Source of the DNA: Silene conica
Lineage: Eukaryota; Streptophyta; Magnoliopsida; Caryophyllales; Caryophyllaceae
Length of the DNA: 64,000 nucleotides
Reading direction: 5' to 3'
Assembly: GCA_029255685.2 (NCBI GenBank)
Contig: CM055319.2
Location: forward strand, 28,057,568 to 28,121,567
The notes below the pieces were generated by a model, which saw only the letters and a list, made by a program, of their open reading frames with translations, searched no databases and was not told where the DNA came from. Shown one piece after another: positions 25,815-37,607 of the stretch (its first letter is position 1; each line of letters begins with the position of its first letter). The position numbers and the translations under genes were made by a program.

Positions 25815-27853
25815 AATGGAACATGCTAATCCTTCCCCCGCTCCTGAACCCGCTGTTGAGACCATTGTCTCGGGTGTCGCATAGTCCGAAACCGAGCAGC
25901 CCATTGTCGCTCGCGCTGAAACCGCCATGGCTGTTGTTATTGACACGGTGTCTACCGATACCGTGGTTGTTTCTGAGAGAGTATTAGTTGTTAATTCCCC
26001 TGCTATCGTTGGTACTGTTGTCGCTGGGGCAAATTCTGGTACCTCTTCTGTCTTAGTGGAGGATGAAGAGTGGGAATCGGAGGATGATACGGATGATGAT
26101 GAGGATGTGGCCGAGCCTCGGCCAACTTTGTTTTCTTTACATGCTGTGGGGAAGGTCCCACGATATCCTAACCCCCGATTAACACCAATTCTTCCTCGTC
26201 CTGGGCCTACTACTACTGTTATTCCACCTAGGCTCCTGCTCCTTCCACTCAGATTACTTCTACTTCCGGGGCTACTTCTGCTGAGCCCCGTGTTACAGAG
26301 GCTGTTTCTACTGAGCCTCATGTTGGTGAGCCTGCTTCTTCTGGGGCTATTGTTGTTGTTGGAAGGATAGACCTCACCCCTCTACGAGGGCTACCTGAGG
26401 TACGTTTCATTTCTGCAGATCACCAGACACGGTTATCTGCTTTTTTACCTGTTCCTCTTACTCCTACCCGTTTCCTTACACGGACTAACCTAGAGACCCT
26501 CGATATTTATGAGGAGGTTTGCAGTCTCTTGAACGGGACATGGATGTCAGGCCTCATCGGGATGGGGGAGCTTACTTTCGACCGTTTCACCTATGAGTTT
26601 TTCAGCTCCTTCACCTTTGACTTTGACCGATATAGACAGGACCACCGCAGATGCTGCATTTGCTTTAGACTCCTTAACGAGTCGCATGACTGGACCTTAG
26701 CTAGGTTTGGGGAGGTATTAGACCTCGTTAGTGATGGACCCCTAGAGCCTCCTAGGAGGCTTGTTCCTCAGCTTTGGGCCGCTCTTTCTCACACCGAGTA
26801 CAATACTCGTAAGGGGGCCCATGTCCATGTACCTGCCCTGCGTTACTTTTTCCGACTTTTAGGGGAGACCATTTTTGGGCGACCTGAGCCCAATAACATC
26901 ACCAACACTGAGCTAGCGATTTTAGTCGGGTACCTGAACATCGATTCACGCACCCCGTTTGTGCTTAACATTTCTTACCTTGTAGCTCAGTATTGGGGTG
27001 GGATTGGGAAGAAGGTCAAGACTGTTGTGGTCTGCGGTTGATTAGTCATTAGGATTGTCTGCCACCTCTACCCCGCTTTCCTTGAGACTACCCGACTGGT
27101 AGGAGAGATTGGCCGTCTCGATATAGAGGCTATGACTGTTTTTAGGTGGCTAGACGACATAACGTGGAAGATTTGTGGCTTCCCGTCAGTTACCTTACCT
27201 TGCTCCACACTTCCTCGTCTCCTACCACTCCCTAGTGTTACGGGAGCGAGACCGACTCCGCTTACCTACCACCTCACCTTTACCACCGCACCCCCTCTTC
27301 TTCAAGCAAGAATAGGAAGCGAGAGATTGGGCAGTCTTCCCAGTCTCCTAGTCAGACCCAGACTGGACCGGCGTCCACGTCCACGTCCACGTCCACGCCC
27401 GCGTCCACGTCCACACCCACTCCTACACCTACACCTACCCCTACTCCTTCTAGGACGGTTTATCCGCCCAATTTTATTTGTCCTCCTGTCCTTGAGGCGC
27501 CTGCGGTCACAGACCAAGGGCGTCGTGATCCTTTGCTTGTTGAGATGTGCTGGTACATGACTGAGATGCGATGGGAACAGGCTTTGGCCATGTTCCCTGT
27601 CTATGAGTACCACATCAGAGTAGGGCGTCCCATTCCTGCAGGCTGGTCGCATCCCCCTTTTTACCGTTACCCAGAGGGTGGGTACCCTCCACTTCCTTCG
27701 TCCGAGTCGGATGAAGAGGTGGAAGAGACACCGGTAGAGAGGGAGACAGAGATACAATTACGCGCTGAGACGGCAGCGAGGAGAGCTAGTCGGGAGGAGG
27801 AGGAGGAGGTTCCATCATACCACGCGGAGGAGGCACCCAGAGACGATGATTAG
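25815..27853 (+). mobile_element. Element A Athila-type 3' ORF (degenerate)
   Basis: Homologous to the ORF at 58239-59669 in C. Shared segments include FTYEFFSSFTFDFD, LRYFFRLLGETIFGR and NTELAILVGYLN (26570-26960). This is the Arabidopsis retrotransposon ORF-1/Athila family, sometimes called env-like; its role is unknown. A CCACGT-type minisatellite (27370-27440) codes a Ser/Thr-Pro run. It ends in an acidic tail and is a broken fossil. Confidence 0.65.
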
Positions 27854-29980
27854 AGGCTTCCTTAGTTTGATGCTGGTTTGGGGAAGCCAATTTTGTAAGT
27901 ACCGTTTTCTTTTCTTTTTTTCATCTTTTTAGTTTTTTTTTCTTTTATTTACTGCTTTCTAGGAACATGTATTAGGTTGTTTCACCCATCTCCCATTCTT
28001 TGTTGTTGGTTACATGTGAAAACAACGAGGGCGTCGTCTGGTTTGGTTTGGGGAGGGTAATGCATCCTTTTGCGTCTGCATTTGCATTATGTTTGCATTC
28101 ACGTTTATTGCTTTATGTAAATTTGAAAAATTTGAAAAAAAAAACAAAAATATCACGTTTATTTCTGCATTTAGTCGAGTCGGATCGGAGTTTACCGATG
28201 ATGATATAGCGCTTTTTAGTCATTTATATGCCATGCCTTGCCAATTCACATTCTGCTTAGTGAGATTTTGAGTGTTATCTCGTATTTTGTTGTGGAAATT
28301 TGTGTTAGATAATTAGACTTGGCTCGTAATTTTGGCAACCTACTTCACTTTCTGAGCTTTAGAGCCTTAAACTGGTGACATTCATGACCAATTATTTTAG
28401 GATTGTGAGTAGTACTCCCTACATTTCATGTTTTTTCATGTGTATGAGTTTTGATTTCTTATTGCCTACACACATCGGTTAGAGGTCGGAATTACACGTT
28501 TGGAGGACTATTGCATCACGCCTTTCTCGCTTTGCCCATTCAACTCCACATTAAGCCATAACTGCCTTCTTGTCCTTAATTACATCCCATACTTAGCCTA
28601 CCATTGTGCCGAGCTAGGTAGTAGTAGAGGAATTATCATTTCGTATCAGTTTTGGCGCGTTTTCAGATGTCTTGGAGTGCGTGCAATTGAGAATTATATG
28701 GAAGCAATGTTGTAGTGCTCGATCGAGATGTTTGAGTGTCTTATGTTCTCGATCGAGAGATTTATTAAGTCGATCGAGAGGCTTGGAAGAAAAGTCCTCG
28801 ACCGACTGGAAATGTTGGTCGATCGAGGAAATGGAGGTGTTTTGCCCAACAATTGAAAAAAACGGAAAGAGAAAAAATATGTTGAATGAAAAAATGGAAA
28901 AAATGAGAAAAAAAGGAAAAGGAATAATTTGGTTGGAAATTTTATCGGGATTTGTGATGTGTGTGCCTAGTCATTTAAGAGGCATTGAGTTTATTTTTGA
29001 GTCAAAAGATCGGGATACGTTTTATCATGGTTTGTCAGGTTCTAGCTTGAGTTTAACCCCACATGTCCATACATGTCTTGCCCTTTCTGTCCTACTTAGC
29101 CTCACATTCCCATATTTTGCAATAGTTCGGCGTGTAATTGACATTGACGGTGGTTGTGCGTAGAGCTGGCAAATGATGACATGACACGAAAACACGACAC
29201 GAACCCGACACGAAATTAGCGGGTTTGGGTTGAGGCTTAATGACCCATTTATGTAAGTGGGTCGACACGAACACGCCACGATTTTAATTGGGTCGGGTTT
29301 GGGTTGAGCTCTTTAAACACGAACCCGACACGAATGACCTGTTTACTAAATTAATCGTAATTTTTTTTATCCTTCATTACATAAATATACTTAAACTTTC
29401 CAAATATGGACATGACACGAAAACATGACACGAACTCGACACGAAATTAACGGGTTAGTGTTGAGGCTTGATGACCCGTTATCTAAGTGGGTCGACACGA
29501 ACACGACACGAAATTTAATTGGGTCGGGTTTGGGTTGGAGGTTTTGTGACCCGTTTACCTGTGACACGAACACGACACGACCCGATCTGTTTGTCATGTC
29601 TAGTTGTGCGTGTGAACGGTGCTTGAAATCATTATTCATACTAGTCTAGCATGCATGATTTGTTGGTCGCAGTCTAGGTGAGAGACTGTATTTTCTTCTC
29701 CTCTTTTACATATATCATCTTGCCATTTGCTTTGTTGAGAGAAGACAGATCCTGGGAGAGTCCGAAATTATACGAGTCTTGCAAGGTCGAAAGTCCAACA
29801 TTTTTCCATGATATGCCTAAATTCGTTCGCTCTTTTCTAAGCTTTGCAGTGGTTGATTTTGTGAATTAAACCGGTTTGGCATTGACTCTTAGTAGCTCTG
29901 AGTTTTACTCCATTCCATTAGGTCCGTTAGTTTGCATTTAGTTTGCTTGAGGACAAGCAAAGGGTTGGTTTGGGGAAGTT
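27854..29980 (+). other. Element A 3' untranslated region
   Basis: Contains PPT-like GGTTTGGGGA motifs at 27874 and 28044 and the true polypurine tract next to the 3' LTR (29963-29980). A purine-rich tract (28850-28925) is preceded by TCGATCGA pairs (28719-28826). An AGTCGAGTCGGATCGG motif (28172-28187) is shared with C, D and E. It is interrupted by a hAT element at 29161-29602. Confidence 0.65.
29161..29602. mobile_element. Non-autonomous hAT-type element inside element A
   Basis: 442 bp with a perfect 8-bp TSD GTTGTGCG (29153-29160, 29603-29610) and ends TAGAGCTGGCAAA and TTTGTCATGTCTA. The interior consists of two similar halves (from 29178 and from 29409), each with GACACGAAAACA, CGACACGAA and GGGTCGGGTTTGGGTTG motifs. 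There is no ORF. It is a different family from the hAT element in the ABCB intron. Confidence 0.85.
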
Positions 29981-30530
29981 TGATGTGTGCATATGTTATA
30001 GACTTTTTAGTCCCTTTTTGGCACACATTTCTATGCAGTGGAGTGGTTTTATATCGCTTTATGCCCCGAATAGGCTACTTTGTGTTTGTATTGCTATTTT
30101 GCAGATATGAACTGGATTATAGCAGAAATCAAACCTTTCTACCTCAAGTTTCGCATTTTGTTAGAAGATGGAAGAATAGAGGACGGATACTTGTGCATGG
30201 AGAAGCGTGAAATTTGTCGTTGACCACAAAAGAAGACAAGTCAACCATTTGGAGGCCAATCGAAGACCAATCGAGGAGCAAAAGCCTCGATAGAGCTGTC
30301 CTGTGCTCGATCGAGAGATATTGAGGGTCAAAAAGGCTTGATCGACATTGCTTTCAGTCGATCGAGTAAGTTGAACTGTGAAGAAGTCGGTTGAGAGGAT
30401 CTTTCCCTCGATCGAGCAAGTTACTGAAGATTTTCTTTCGATCGAGGGGTTATTCCTCTCGATCGAGAGCTTTCTCGGGCTGGCTGTAATAAGCCCGTAG
30501 GTTTTTTAGTTCTCGCATCTTACTATAAGA

Positions 30531-31567
30531 TGATGCGGGAGCATTAACACGGACTAGAGGTCGTGACCTACGACCCAAAGAGAGATTAAAAATGTTCGAT
30601 ATGGGTTCGATACGGATTTTCAAGTTAGCTTGGGAGCACGTATTAAAGGACCAAAAGAAGGATTCGGGTAGGGATCTTGGGAACCGTGCCCAACGTGTGG
30701 GACCACACGATTAGGGTTCCTAATCTTATTAGGTTTTTGTGATTTTATTTATCTTGTTTTAATTTAATTAGTTAGTTAATTTTGTTACTAGTTTGTTACA
30801 ACAAGGTTGTTAAGGTTGTTACAAGGTGGTTACAAATTTAGTTATTAGTTTGTTAGGGTTTGTTATTAAGTTGTTAGGGTTGGTTACAACTTAATCTTTT
30901 TATTTATTATTTTTATCTTTTAGATTTAAATAAGGATTATCTTTAATCCATAAAGATAGAATTAGGAAACCCTAGATGGAGTAGTAGTACACGATTTGGA
31001 CGTGTCAGTTGAGGCGTGTAGGGCTTCTTACTTGTTTCCTATTTCGAGTATAGTTTGTACGAATGTCCTTACTATAAATAGGCATCCTTAGTTGTTTGTT
31101 TTATTCATTCAAGTTATAAATTAAAATCTCTTTGTTAAGTTTTACTTACAAACCTAATGTATCTGTGTGAGCTTTAACCCGAAGTATCTGTGTGAGCTTC
31201 AAAATAATTGAGAGGGTATCTGTGTGAGCTTGATCAATTATCCTATCCATCGACAATCATAAATCATTCATTAAATCGTTTCAGAAATCTTTCAAGTATT
31301 AAGTGTTGTGCCTTATTACGTCATCAACAATCATCACCAATCAAGAACTTCAAGAAAACCGTCCAAGCACCACCAACGTGACCACCGTGCCACGTCACCA
31401 TCGACGGCCACCATCACCGGCCATCCTTCGTTCATCCTTCATTGTTCTTGGTTATTTTTCGTTCTTTATTCGTTCAAGATTGTATTATTTTACAAGTATT
31501 TTTATTCCGCTACAACATTCGTATTTTTGTTGATCGTCTTAAAGATTATCACCCCAAATACGCATCA
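30531..31567 (+). repeat. 5' LTR of element B
   Basis: 1037 bp, TGATGCGGGA to ACGCATCA. It contains three spaced copies of GTATCTGTGTGAGCTT (31150-31235) and a TATAAATAGG box (31073). Confidence 0.92.
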
Positions 31568-31737
31568 AATTGGTATCAGAGCTTCGGCTCTTGGTCTAAT
31601 TTTTATTATACCTGTCCTTGGGAAAGTTTATCATCATGGTATGATCCAAAGACGGAGACGGAGAAGAAAAATCATGGGAGTAGAGCAACAGGGAATTGAA
31701 ATCCGAAATCCAAGAGCTCAAATATCTCATAAAAACA

Positions 31738-33264
31738 ATGATGACCAAAGGAGGTCATAAAAAGACGGGAGAGTCCTCATCTAGGGCGAAGGACTCGGAA
31801 GAAGAGGCAGAATTTAAGGGCAAGACTTGGGACAAGAACGAAGATGATAGAGGTCTCAAACTTGATATCCCTGAATTCAAAGGAGACATGGATCCGGAAG
31901 ATTTCTTGGAATGGCTTAGACAAACTGAGAGAGTCTTTGAATACAAGGAGTATGACGACCGGAAGCAATTCAAAGTTGCTATCTTGAAACTTACTAAATA
32001 CGCTTCGCTATGGTACGAGAATCTTGTGAATCAAAGAAAGAAGCAACGCAAGGAAAAGATTAAGTCTTGGGCAAAATTGAAGAAGCACATGGTAAAGAAA
32101 TTCTTGCCAAAAGATTATAATCAAGAAAACTATTTAAAACTACATTCTTTAACTCAAGATAATATGACCGTCTCAGAGTACATTAGGGAGTTTGAAAAGA
32201 TGACCATTGTATGTGATTTAGATGAGAGGGAAGAGTTGAAGGTTGCTAGATTTATTCGTGGTTTGGTACCAACCCTAGCTTCAAGGGTTGAGATTCAAAA
32301 CTATGAAGATTATTATGATGTGTGCAGGATTGCTTTGAAGTTTGAAAGACATGACAAAGCAAGGAAGATAAATTCTTATAGGAGCACAAGAGTCGGAGAG
32401 GGCTCATCATCATACACCACCACTACCACGCCTAAAGCAAAGGAGGCGGCTAAGGAGGAAGTGGCCGAAAAGGCCAAGGGAGCATTCAAGCCAAGTATTC
32501 CTGATCCTCAAGGGAGTACAATTAGGAGATGCTATAAGTGTCAAGGCTATGGACACATCGCTACAGATTGCCCTCAAAAGAGAACCTTGTCAATTCAAGA
32601 ACTTCAAGGTATGGTTCCAAACTTTGTTGTACCTGAATTAGTAGAGGAGAAAAAAATTGAGGAGGGAAAAGGAGAAAGAGAGACCATCGTGGCCGAGAGT
32701 GAGGACGAGGGGGATTGCCTTGTAGTACGAGCTTTACACGTGGAGACCACGACTGAGGGAGAGGAACAACGGGATAATGTTTTCCATACTTGTTGTAAGG
32801 TTGAGGGAAGAAAGTGCGACTTGATTATTGATAGCGGGTCTTGCACTAATGTTGTTTCGAAAACCTTAGTCTCGGAGTTGGAACTAAGTATTAGGGCTAG
32901 GGAGAAACCGTACAAATTACAATGGTTAGATGGGAACCAAGGAGTGCGGGTTGAGAAGCAAGCCTTAATTTCTTTTAATATTGGGCCTTACGAGGATAAG
33001 TTGTGGTGTGACATCGTGCCTATGAACGCATGTCATATATTACTTGGGAGGCCATGGCAATATGATAGGAACGTTCTACATGATGGTAGGACAAATGTGT
33101 ATAGCGTTACTAAAGGAGGTACCATCTATGATCTCCAACCATTGACAAGATTGAAACTGAGATCTCCTAATTCAAAGAAGAGTTTATTCATGGAGATAGG
33201 AGGGGGGGGGGGGGGGGGGGGGGGTCACCAAGCAAAGAGGCCGAAAAACTTGGTGTTGGTTTGA
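31738..33264 (+). CDS. Element B Gag-protease
   Basis: Retrotransposon Gag domain (FLEWLRQTERVF through FIRGLVPTLASRVE), a CCHC knuckle (CYKCQGYGHIATDC, about 32530-32572) and a retropepsin-like domain (LIIDSGSCTNVVS, about 32820) with its second half (HILLGRPWQYDR). The frame is open from the ATG at 31738, though it can be read open from 31696. The tail runs through a poly-G tract. Only the particle protein and protease functions are represented. Confidence 0.8.
   Translation: MMTKGGHKKTGESSSRAKDSEEEAEFKGKTWDKNEDDRGLKLDIPEFKGDMDPEDFLEWLRQTERVFEYKEYDDRKQFKVAILKLTKYASLWYENLVNQRKKQRKEKIKSWAKLKKHMVKKFLPKDYNQENYLKLHSLTQDNMTVSEYIREFEKMTIVCDLDEREELKVARFIRGLVPTLASRVEIQNYEDYYDVCRIALKFERHDKARKINSYRSTRVGEGSSSYTTTTTPKAKEAAKEEVAEKAKGAFKPSIPDPQGSTIRRCYKCQGYGHIATDCPQKRTLSIQELQGMVPNFVVPELVEEKKIEEGKGERETIVAESEDEGDCLVVRALHVETTTEGEEQRDNVFHTCCKVEGRKCDLIIDSGSCTNVVSKTLVSELELSIRAREKPYKLQWLDGNQGVRVEKQALISFNIGPYEDKLWCDIVPMNACHILLGRPWQYDRNVLHDGRTNVYSVTKGGTIYDLQPLTRLKLRSPNSKKSLFMEIGGGGGGGGGHQAKRPKNLVLV
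33202..33224 (+). repeat. Poly-G run of 23
   Basis: Twenty-three consecutive G in the tail of the element B reading frame, shortly before the 3' LTR. It codes Gly in the present frame. It is prone to slippage and to sequencing error, so its exact length and the frame after it are uncertain. Confidence 0.9.
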
Positions 33265-33574
33265 TTGAGATTCATGGGGGACATGGTGGTTGTGAGGGGT
33301 TGCCGAGTAAGGAGGAGCACGGAGGTTGTAGGGGTGTGAACACCGTGAGCGTGAGTGAGTTGGGAGATCACGGGTGTGCTAGTCCCGTGGGGGTGTTTGT
33401 TGAAGTTCAAGAAGATAGGTTGGTTACTAACACCAACGAGCATAAGGAGCCTAGGAGCATGGGTTTGATGGCTAGGAATCATGGTCTAGTCAAGACAAGA
33501 GCGAGCATAGCTAAATCTACTAAAGACATACTCGATCTTAATTTGAGGTCAAATTCTCAAAAACTGAGAGAGTA

Positions 33575-34611
33575 TGATGCGGGAGCATTAGCACGGACTA
33601 GAGGTCGTGACCCACGACCCAAAGAAAGATTAAAAATGTTCGATATGGGTTCGATACGGATTTTCAAGTTAGCTTGGGAGGACGTATTAAAAGAACAAAA
33701 GAAGGATCCGGGTAGGGATCTTGGGAACCGTGCCCAACGTGTGGGACCACACGATTAGGGTTCCTTATCTTATTAGGTTTTTGTGATTTTATTTATCTTG
33801 TTTTAATTTTATTAGTTAGTTAATTTTGTTACTAGTTTGTTACAACAAGGTTGTTAAGGTTGTTACAAGGTGGTTACAAAGTTAGTTATTAGTTTGTTAG
33901 GGTTTGTTATTAAGTTGTTAGGGTTTGTTACAACTTAATCTTTTTATTTATTATTTTTATCTTTTAGATTTAAATAAGGATTATCTTTAATCCATAAATA
34001 TAGAATTAGGAAACCCTAGATGGAGTAGTAGTACACGGTTTGGACGTGTCAGTTGAGGCGTGTAGGGCTTCTTACTTGTTTCCTATTTCGAGTCTAGTTT
34101 GTACGGATGTCCTTACTATAAATAGGCATCCTTAGTTGTTTGTTTTATTCATTCAAGTTATAAATTAAAATCTCTTTGTTAAGTTTTACTTACAAACCTA
34201 AAGTATCTGTGTGAGCTTTAACCCGAAGTATCTGTGTGAGCTTCAAAATAATTGAGAGGGTATCTGTGTGAGCTTGATCAATTATCCTATCCATTGACAA
34301 TCATAAATCATTCATTAAATCGTTTCACAAATCTTTCAAGTATTAAGTGTTGTGCCTTATTACGTCATCAACAATCATCACCAATCAAGAACTTCAAGAA
34401 AACCGTCCAAGCACCACCAACGTGACCACCGTGCCACGTCACCATCGACGACCACCATCACCGGCCATCCTTCGTTCATCCTTCATTGTTCTTGGTTATT
34501 TTTCGTTCTTTATTCGTTCAAGATTGTATTATTTTACAAGTATTTTTATTCCGCTGCAACATTCGTATTTTTGTTGATCGTCTTAAAGATTATCACCCCA
34601 AATACGCATCA
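33575..34611 (+). repeat. 3' LTR of element B
   Basis: 1037 bp, exactly the length of the 5' LTR, about 98% identical by eye. Ends ACGCATCA followed by TSD TAAGA. Confidence 0.92.
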
Positions 34612-34689
34612 TAAGAAGTCGAGGGTTTTCATTTTAGGTTACCAACTTTTCTCATATCAGAAACTTATCTATCATTTTTAGTTGCCACC

Positions 34690-36249
34690 TGATACGTGTC
34701 TATTTTATGATGTTTTACATCTATTTTTACACGTATTTGGTCGCTCATTTACTATGTTTTAGCCTTTATTTCCCACAAATTGTGTACTTTCGTATTTTTA
34801 TGCACTTTTGCAGATTTATGCGGAAAAGAGACGATTTAGCACCAAATTCGTATCCTCAAGTCTTTTGCTTAATTAAGGAATAAATGGAAAGTCAACTGGA
34901 GTCAAAATCAAGTACCAAGAGTCAAAACAGAAGAAATCCGAAGATTTCCGTACAGAAGCGGTCGACCGACCAGCTAAACGGGTCGGCCGACCAGGCCTGA
35001 TTTTCATAAAGCCCAATTTCCAAGAAAGGCCGGAAATAAGAGAAGCCCAGCAAGAAGCGGTCGACCGACCAGCTAAACGGGTCGGCCGACCAGAACGAAG
35101 CCCGTACGACTCTTTTCGGAAATAAAGTAGAATTAGAGCTATTAGGAAACTCTTAGTTTAGACCCTATTTAAATAAATCTTGTGATTAGGGTTAGGTATG
35201 CTTTTCATATAGATGCTTGATATCTATTATCAATCCTTAGTATCTTTTATTCAATCTTTTACCATCTAATTCATCTTTTATCATTATTCAAGAATTCTCA
35301 AGCATTCAATAAAGTTTATTCAGTTCTGCCTTAATTCCAATTGTGGTAATTATTCTTTAATCTAGATTTTATTATAGTTCTTGTTTTTATTTCAATTGTT
35401 AAGTTAGAATCCCAAGCTTTATTGAATCTTGCATGCTTAGATGATTTACTATGTTCTCCATGTTTATTCCCAATTTTACAATCGTCTTAGCAGTCATGAG
35501 TAGCTAATTTTCATATGTTAGGATGTAGGGGATAATATGCATAGGTAAATAAAATCCGAAAAAAACCGACCTGTAGCAGGACCACGGTCGGCCGACTGGA
35601 ATAGCCGGTCGGTCGACCGAGGCCGTGGTCGGCCGACTGGAGTAGCCGGTCGGTCGACCACTCGCGTATGTTTTCTTATTTCGTCTTTTCTTGTCAATGA
35701 TAATATCCTGCAATGAGACCAATAGGAGACTTGTAGGATGTTAGTAATGACCTACCCAAGATTGAAAGATACGGGAAGGGCATTGGTTCACACTTTAAGA
35801 CGGATAGGTTACTCAAGGCTGAAAGGTATGTGACCTGGGATTTAGGAATCACCCTTATTGTTGACACCCAATAATTGTGAGACCTAGGAACTAATAGCAT
35901 AGGCCGAAAGGAGCTATTAGGTAGCATAGACTTAAAAAGATATGTTACACCCCTTACGCGACTGCAATACATGTTGACCTTAGAATTTATTTTACCTTAG
36001 CTATTTATTACCCAAACATCCTAGCATCCTCTTTTATTATATTTTATTCTCATCTTTTTCTTGTTTTATTTCAATCTTTGCTTTAGATATAGTAATCAAC
36101 CAATCAACCCCAAATTTGTTACCTTTAAACATTAACATTAAGACAATAAACATTCCCCACCTCTTTGTGGTTCGACCCTGACTTTCACTATCTATTGTTA
36201 AGGTTAGGAATTATAAATTTATCTTTGGTACCCTCAACGACGGGCATCA
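34690..36249 (+). repeat. 5' LTR of element D
   Basis: 1560 bp, TGATACGTGT to CGGGCATCA. Carries four 33-bp palindrome-pair modules at 34960-34992, 35059-35091, 35586-35618 and 35627-35659. Homologous to the LTRs of E. Confidence 0.93.
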
Positions 36250-36371
36250 AATTTTGGCGCCGTTGTCGGGGAGGTGACGCCAGTGTTTATTGTTTTTTGT
36301 TTTTGTTTCTCTTTGTTTAAGGAACTTTTTGTTCCTTAAACCTTCTCACCTTTTTCTTGTAGTTTCCTCTT
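36250..36371 (+). promoter_or_regulatory. Element D primer binding site and leader hairpin
   Basis: TGGCGCCGTTGTCGGGGA begins at 36254. A perfect 10-bp inverted repeat with a 5-nt loop (TTTAAGGAAC 36316-36325, GTTCCTTAAA 36331-36340) precedes the gag ATG by 31 nt. It matches the hairpins of A and C in place and core sequence. Confidence 0.8.
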
Positions 36372-37577
36372 ATGCGCAGGTCAGTTCAAGGAGAACTCCT
36401 ACCACTTGATCTCGAAATTGAGAGGACTCTTAGGGAAAGAAGAAAGCAACTTCTAGCAAATCAAGAGGGAGGGTCACCATCCTCTTTATTTCAAGAAGAC
36501 CTTTTCGAGTTACCACCATCTTCACCAAAAACACCACCTTCGCAACCAAATTCACCCATCAATCCGCTTTCACCAAAAACACCACCTTTTACCTACTTTC
36601 CAGTTTTTCCTAAAGAAGAAGATAATATGGCAGAAGAAGCTACTATTGCCAGTCACTCCATGCCTCAGGCAAAGGACCTATACAAAGGGTTCACTTTACC
36701 TGCAGGTACTGGGAAGCCATTCGAGGCCAAGCCTGCCTATATTACTATGGTTGAAAGAAACCAATTTGGAGGCTCGGCCAATGAGGATGCTGCTAAGCAT
36801 ATTGAAATCTTCACAGATTACATATGCTCTATAGCACCCCCAGAAGGAGTGACGCAGGACCAGATTAAACAGACCATGTTTATCTTCTCCCTTAGGGACT
36901 CTGCGAGAGAGTGGTACAGAGACCTTGACCGCACTGCTGCGGGAGTTACAAATTGGAACACCTTAGCCTTAGCATTCTATAGGAAATATTACTCTGCATC
37001 AAAGACAAATGCTTTAAGAGCGCAGATCACTAATTTCAAGCAAGGTCCCAATGAAGACTTTAGCGAGGCGTGGGACAGGTTCAAGAGACTTGTTCGATCC
37101 ATACCACATCATGGATTCGAACAATGGTTTCTTTGCAACCAGTTCTACAATGGCCTCTATGATGACAACAGGGCCTACCTAGATGCTGCAGCTAATGGAA
37201 GATTCCAGGATAATTCAGGAGAGACTAAAGGTCTCAAGTTAATAGAAGATGTTGCTGTGCACCGCGCTGAGCATGGTACTTCCAGAGGAAATCAGAGAAA
37301 ATCTGAGTACAACCTGTCAGCAATTGAGGCCTTAACGGCCAAGTTGGAAAAGTTTGAGGCTGCAGGAAAGCTCAATCTAGGGAGTGGAAGCAAGGGAGGA
37401 ATATACCAGGTGAACGCCGTTCAGGACGGACCCTTTGCTTGTGAGAGGTGCGGTGGAGAAGGGCATATGTCAAAGTTCTGTACTTCATCTAATGAAACAT
37501 GTGCCGCTTTTCAGCATTATCGTGGGAACAATTTCTATGATCCAAATAATAATAATGTCCATCCCAACTTAAGGTGA
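36372..37577 (+). CDS. Element D Gag
   Basis: 401 aa from ATG 36372 (TTATGCGCAGGTC context shared with A). A Pro/Ser-rich N-terminal part is followed by the Gag capsid domain (DSAREWYRDLDRTA, PHHGFEQWFLCNQFYNGLYD) and a CCHC knuckle (CERCGGEGHMSKFC, about residues 356-369). It forms the particle in this family. The downstream protease frame is in the same phase. Confidence 0.85.
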   Translation: MRRSVQGELLPLDLEIERTLRERRKQLLANQEGGSPSSLFQEDLFELPPSSPKTPPSQPNSPINPLSPKTPPFTYFPVFPKEEDNMAEEATIASHSMPQAKDLYKGFTLPAGTGKPFEAKPAYITMVERNQFGGSANEDAAKHIEIFTDYICSIAPPEGVTQDQIKQTMFIFSLRDSAREWYRDLDRTAAGVTNWNTLALAFYRKYYSASKTNALRAQITNFKQGPNEDFSEAWDRFKRLVRSIPHHGFEQWFLCNQFYNGLYDDNRAYLDAAANGRFQDNSGETKGLKLIEDVAVHRAEHGTSRGNQRKSEYNLSAIEALTAKLEKFEAAGKLNLGSGSKGGIYQVNAVQDGPFACERCGGEGHMSKFCTSSNETCAAFQHYRGNNFYDPNNNNVHPNLR

Positions 37578-37607
37578 ACAAGCCAGAATGTTCAAAACCC
37601 ACAGCAC

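Larger units (their letters stand above)
30531..34611 (+). mobile_element. LTR element B, gag-protease only (Ty3, TR-GAG-like)
   Basis: 4081 bp with TSD TAAGA (30526-30530, 34612-34616). Two 1037-bp LTRs (30531-31567, 33575-34611) differ at roughly 20 sites by eye (about 2%), so about 1 million years. The primer binding site TGGTATCAGAGC (31571) is the initiator-Met tRNA type, unlike the other elements here. The interior codes only Gag and protease; there is no room for a polymerase region. It looks structurally complete as a non-autonomous element. Confidence 0.9.

Noticed and set aside
34960-35659. Palindromic repeats suggesting a CRISPR-like array
   Set aside because: The units are dispersed through retroelements of a plant genome, have fixed 9-nt spacers and no cas genes; CRISPR is excluded.
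35504-35972. Minus-strand frames repeated at 42046, 49036 and 53716
   Set aside because: They lie in LTRs of D and E and repeat because the LTRs do. The GRPT-like residues come from the palindrome modules; there is no sign of a gene.
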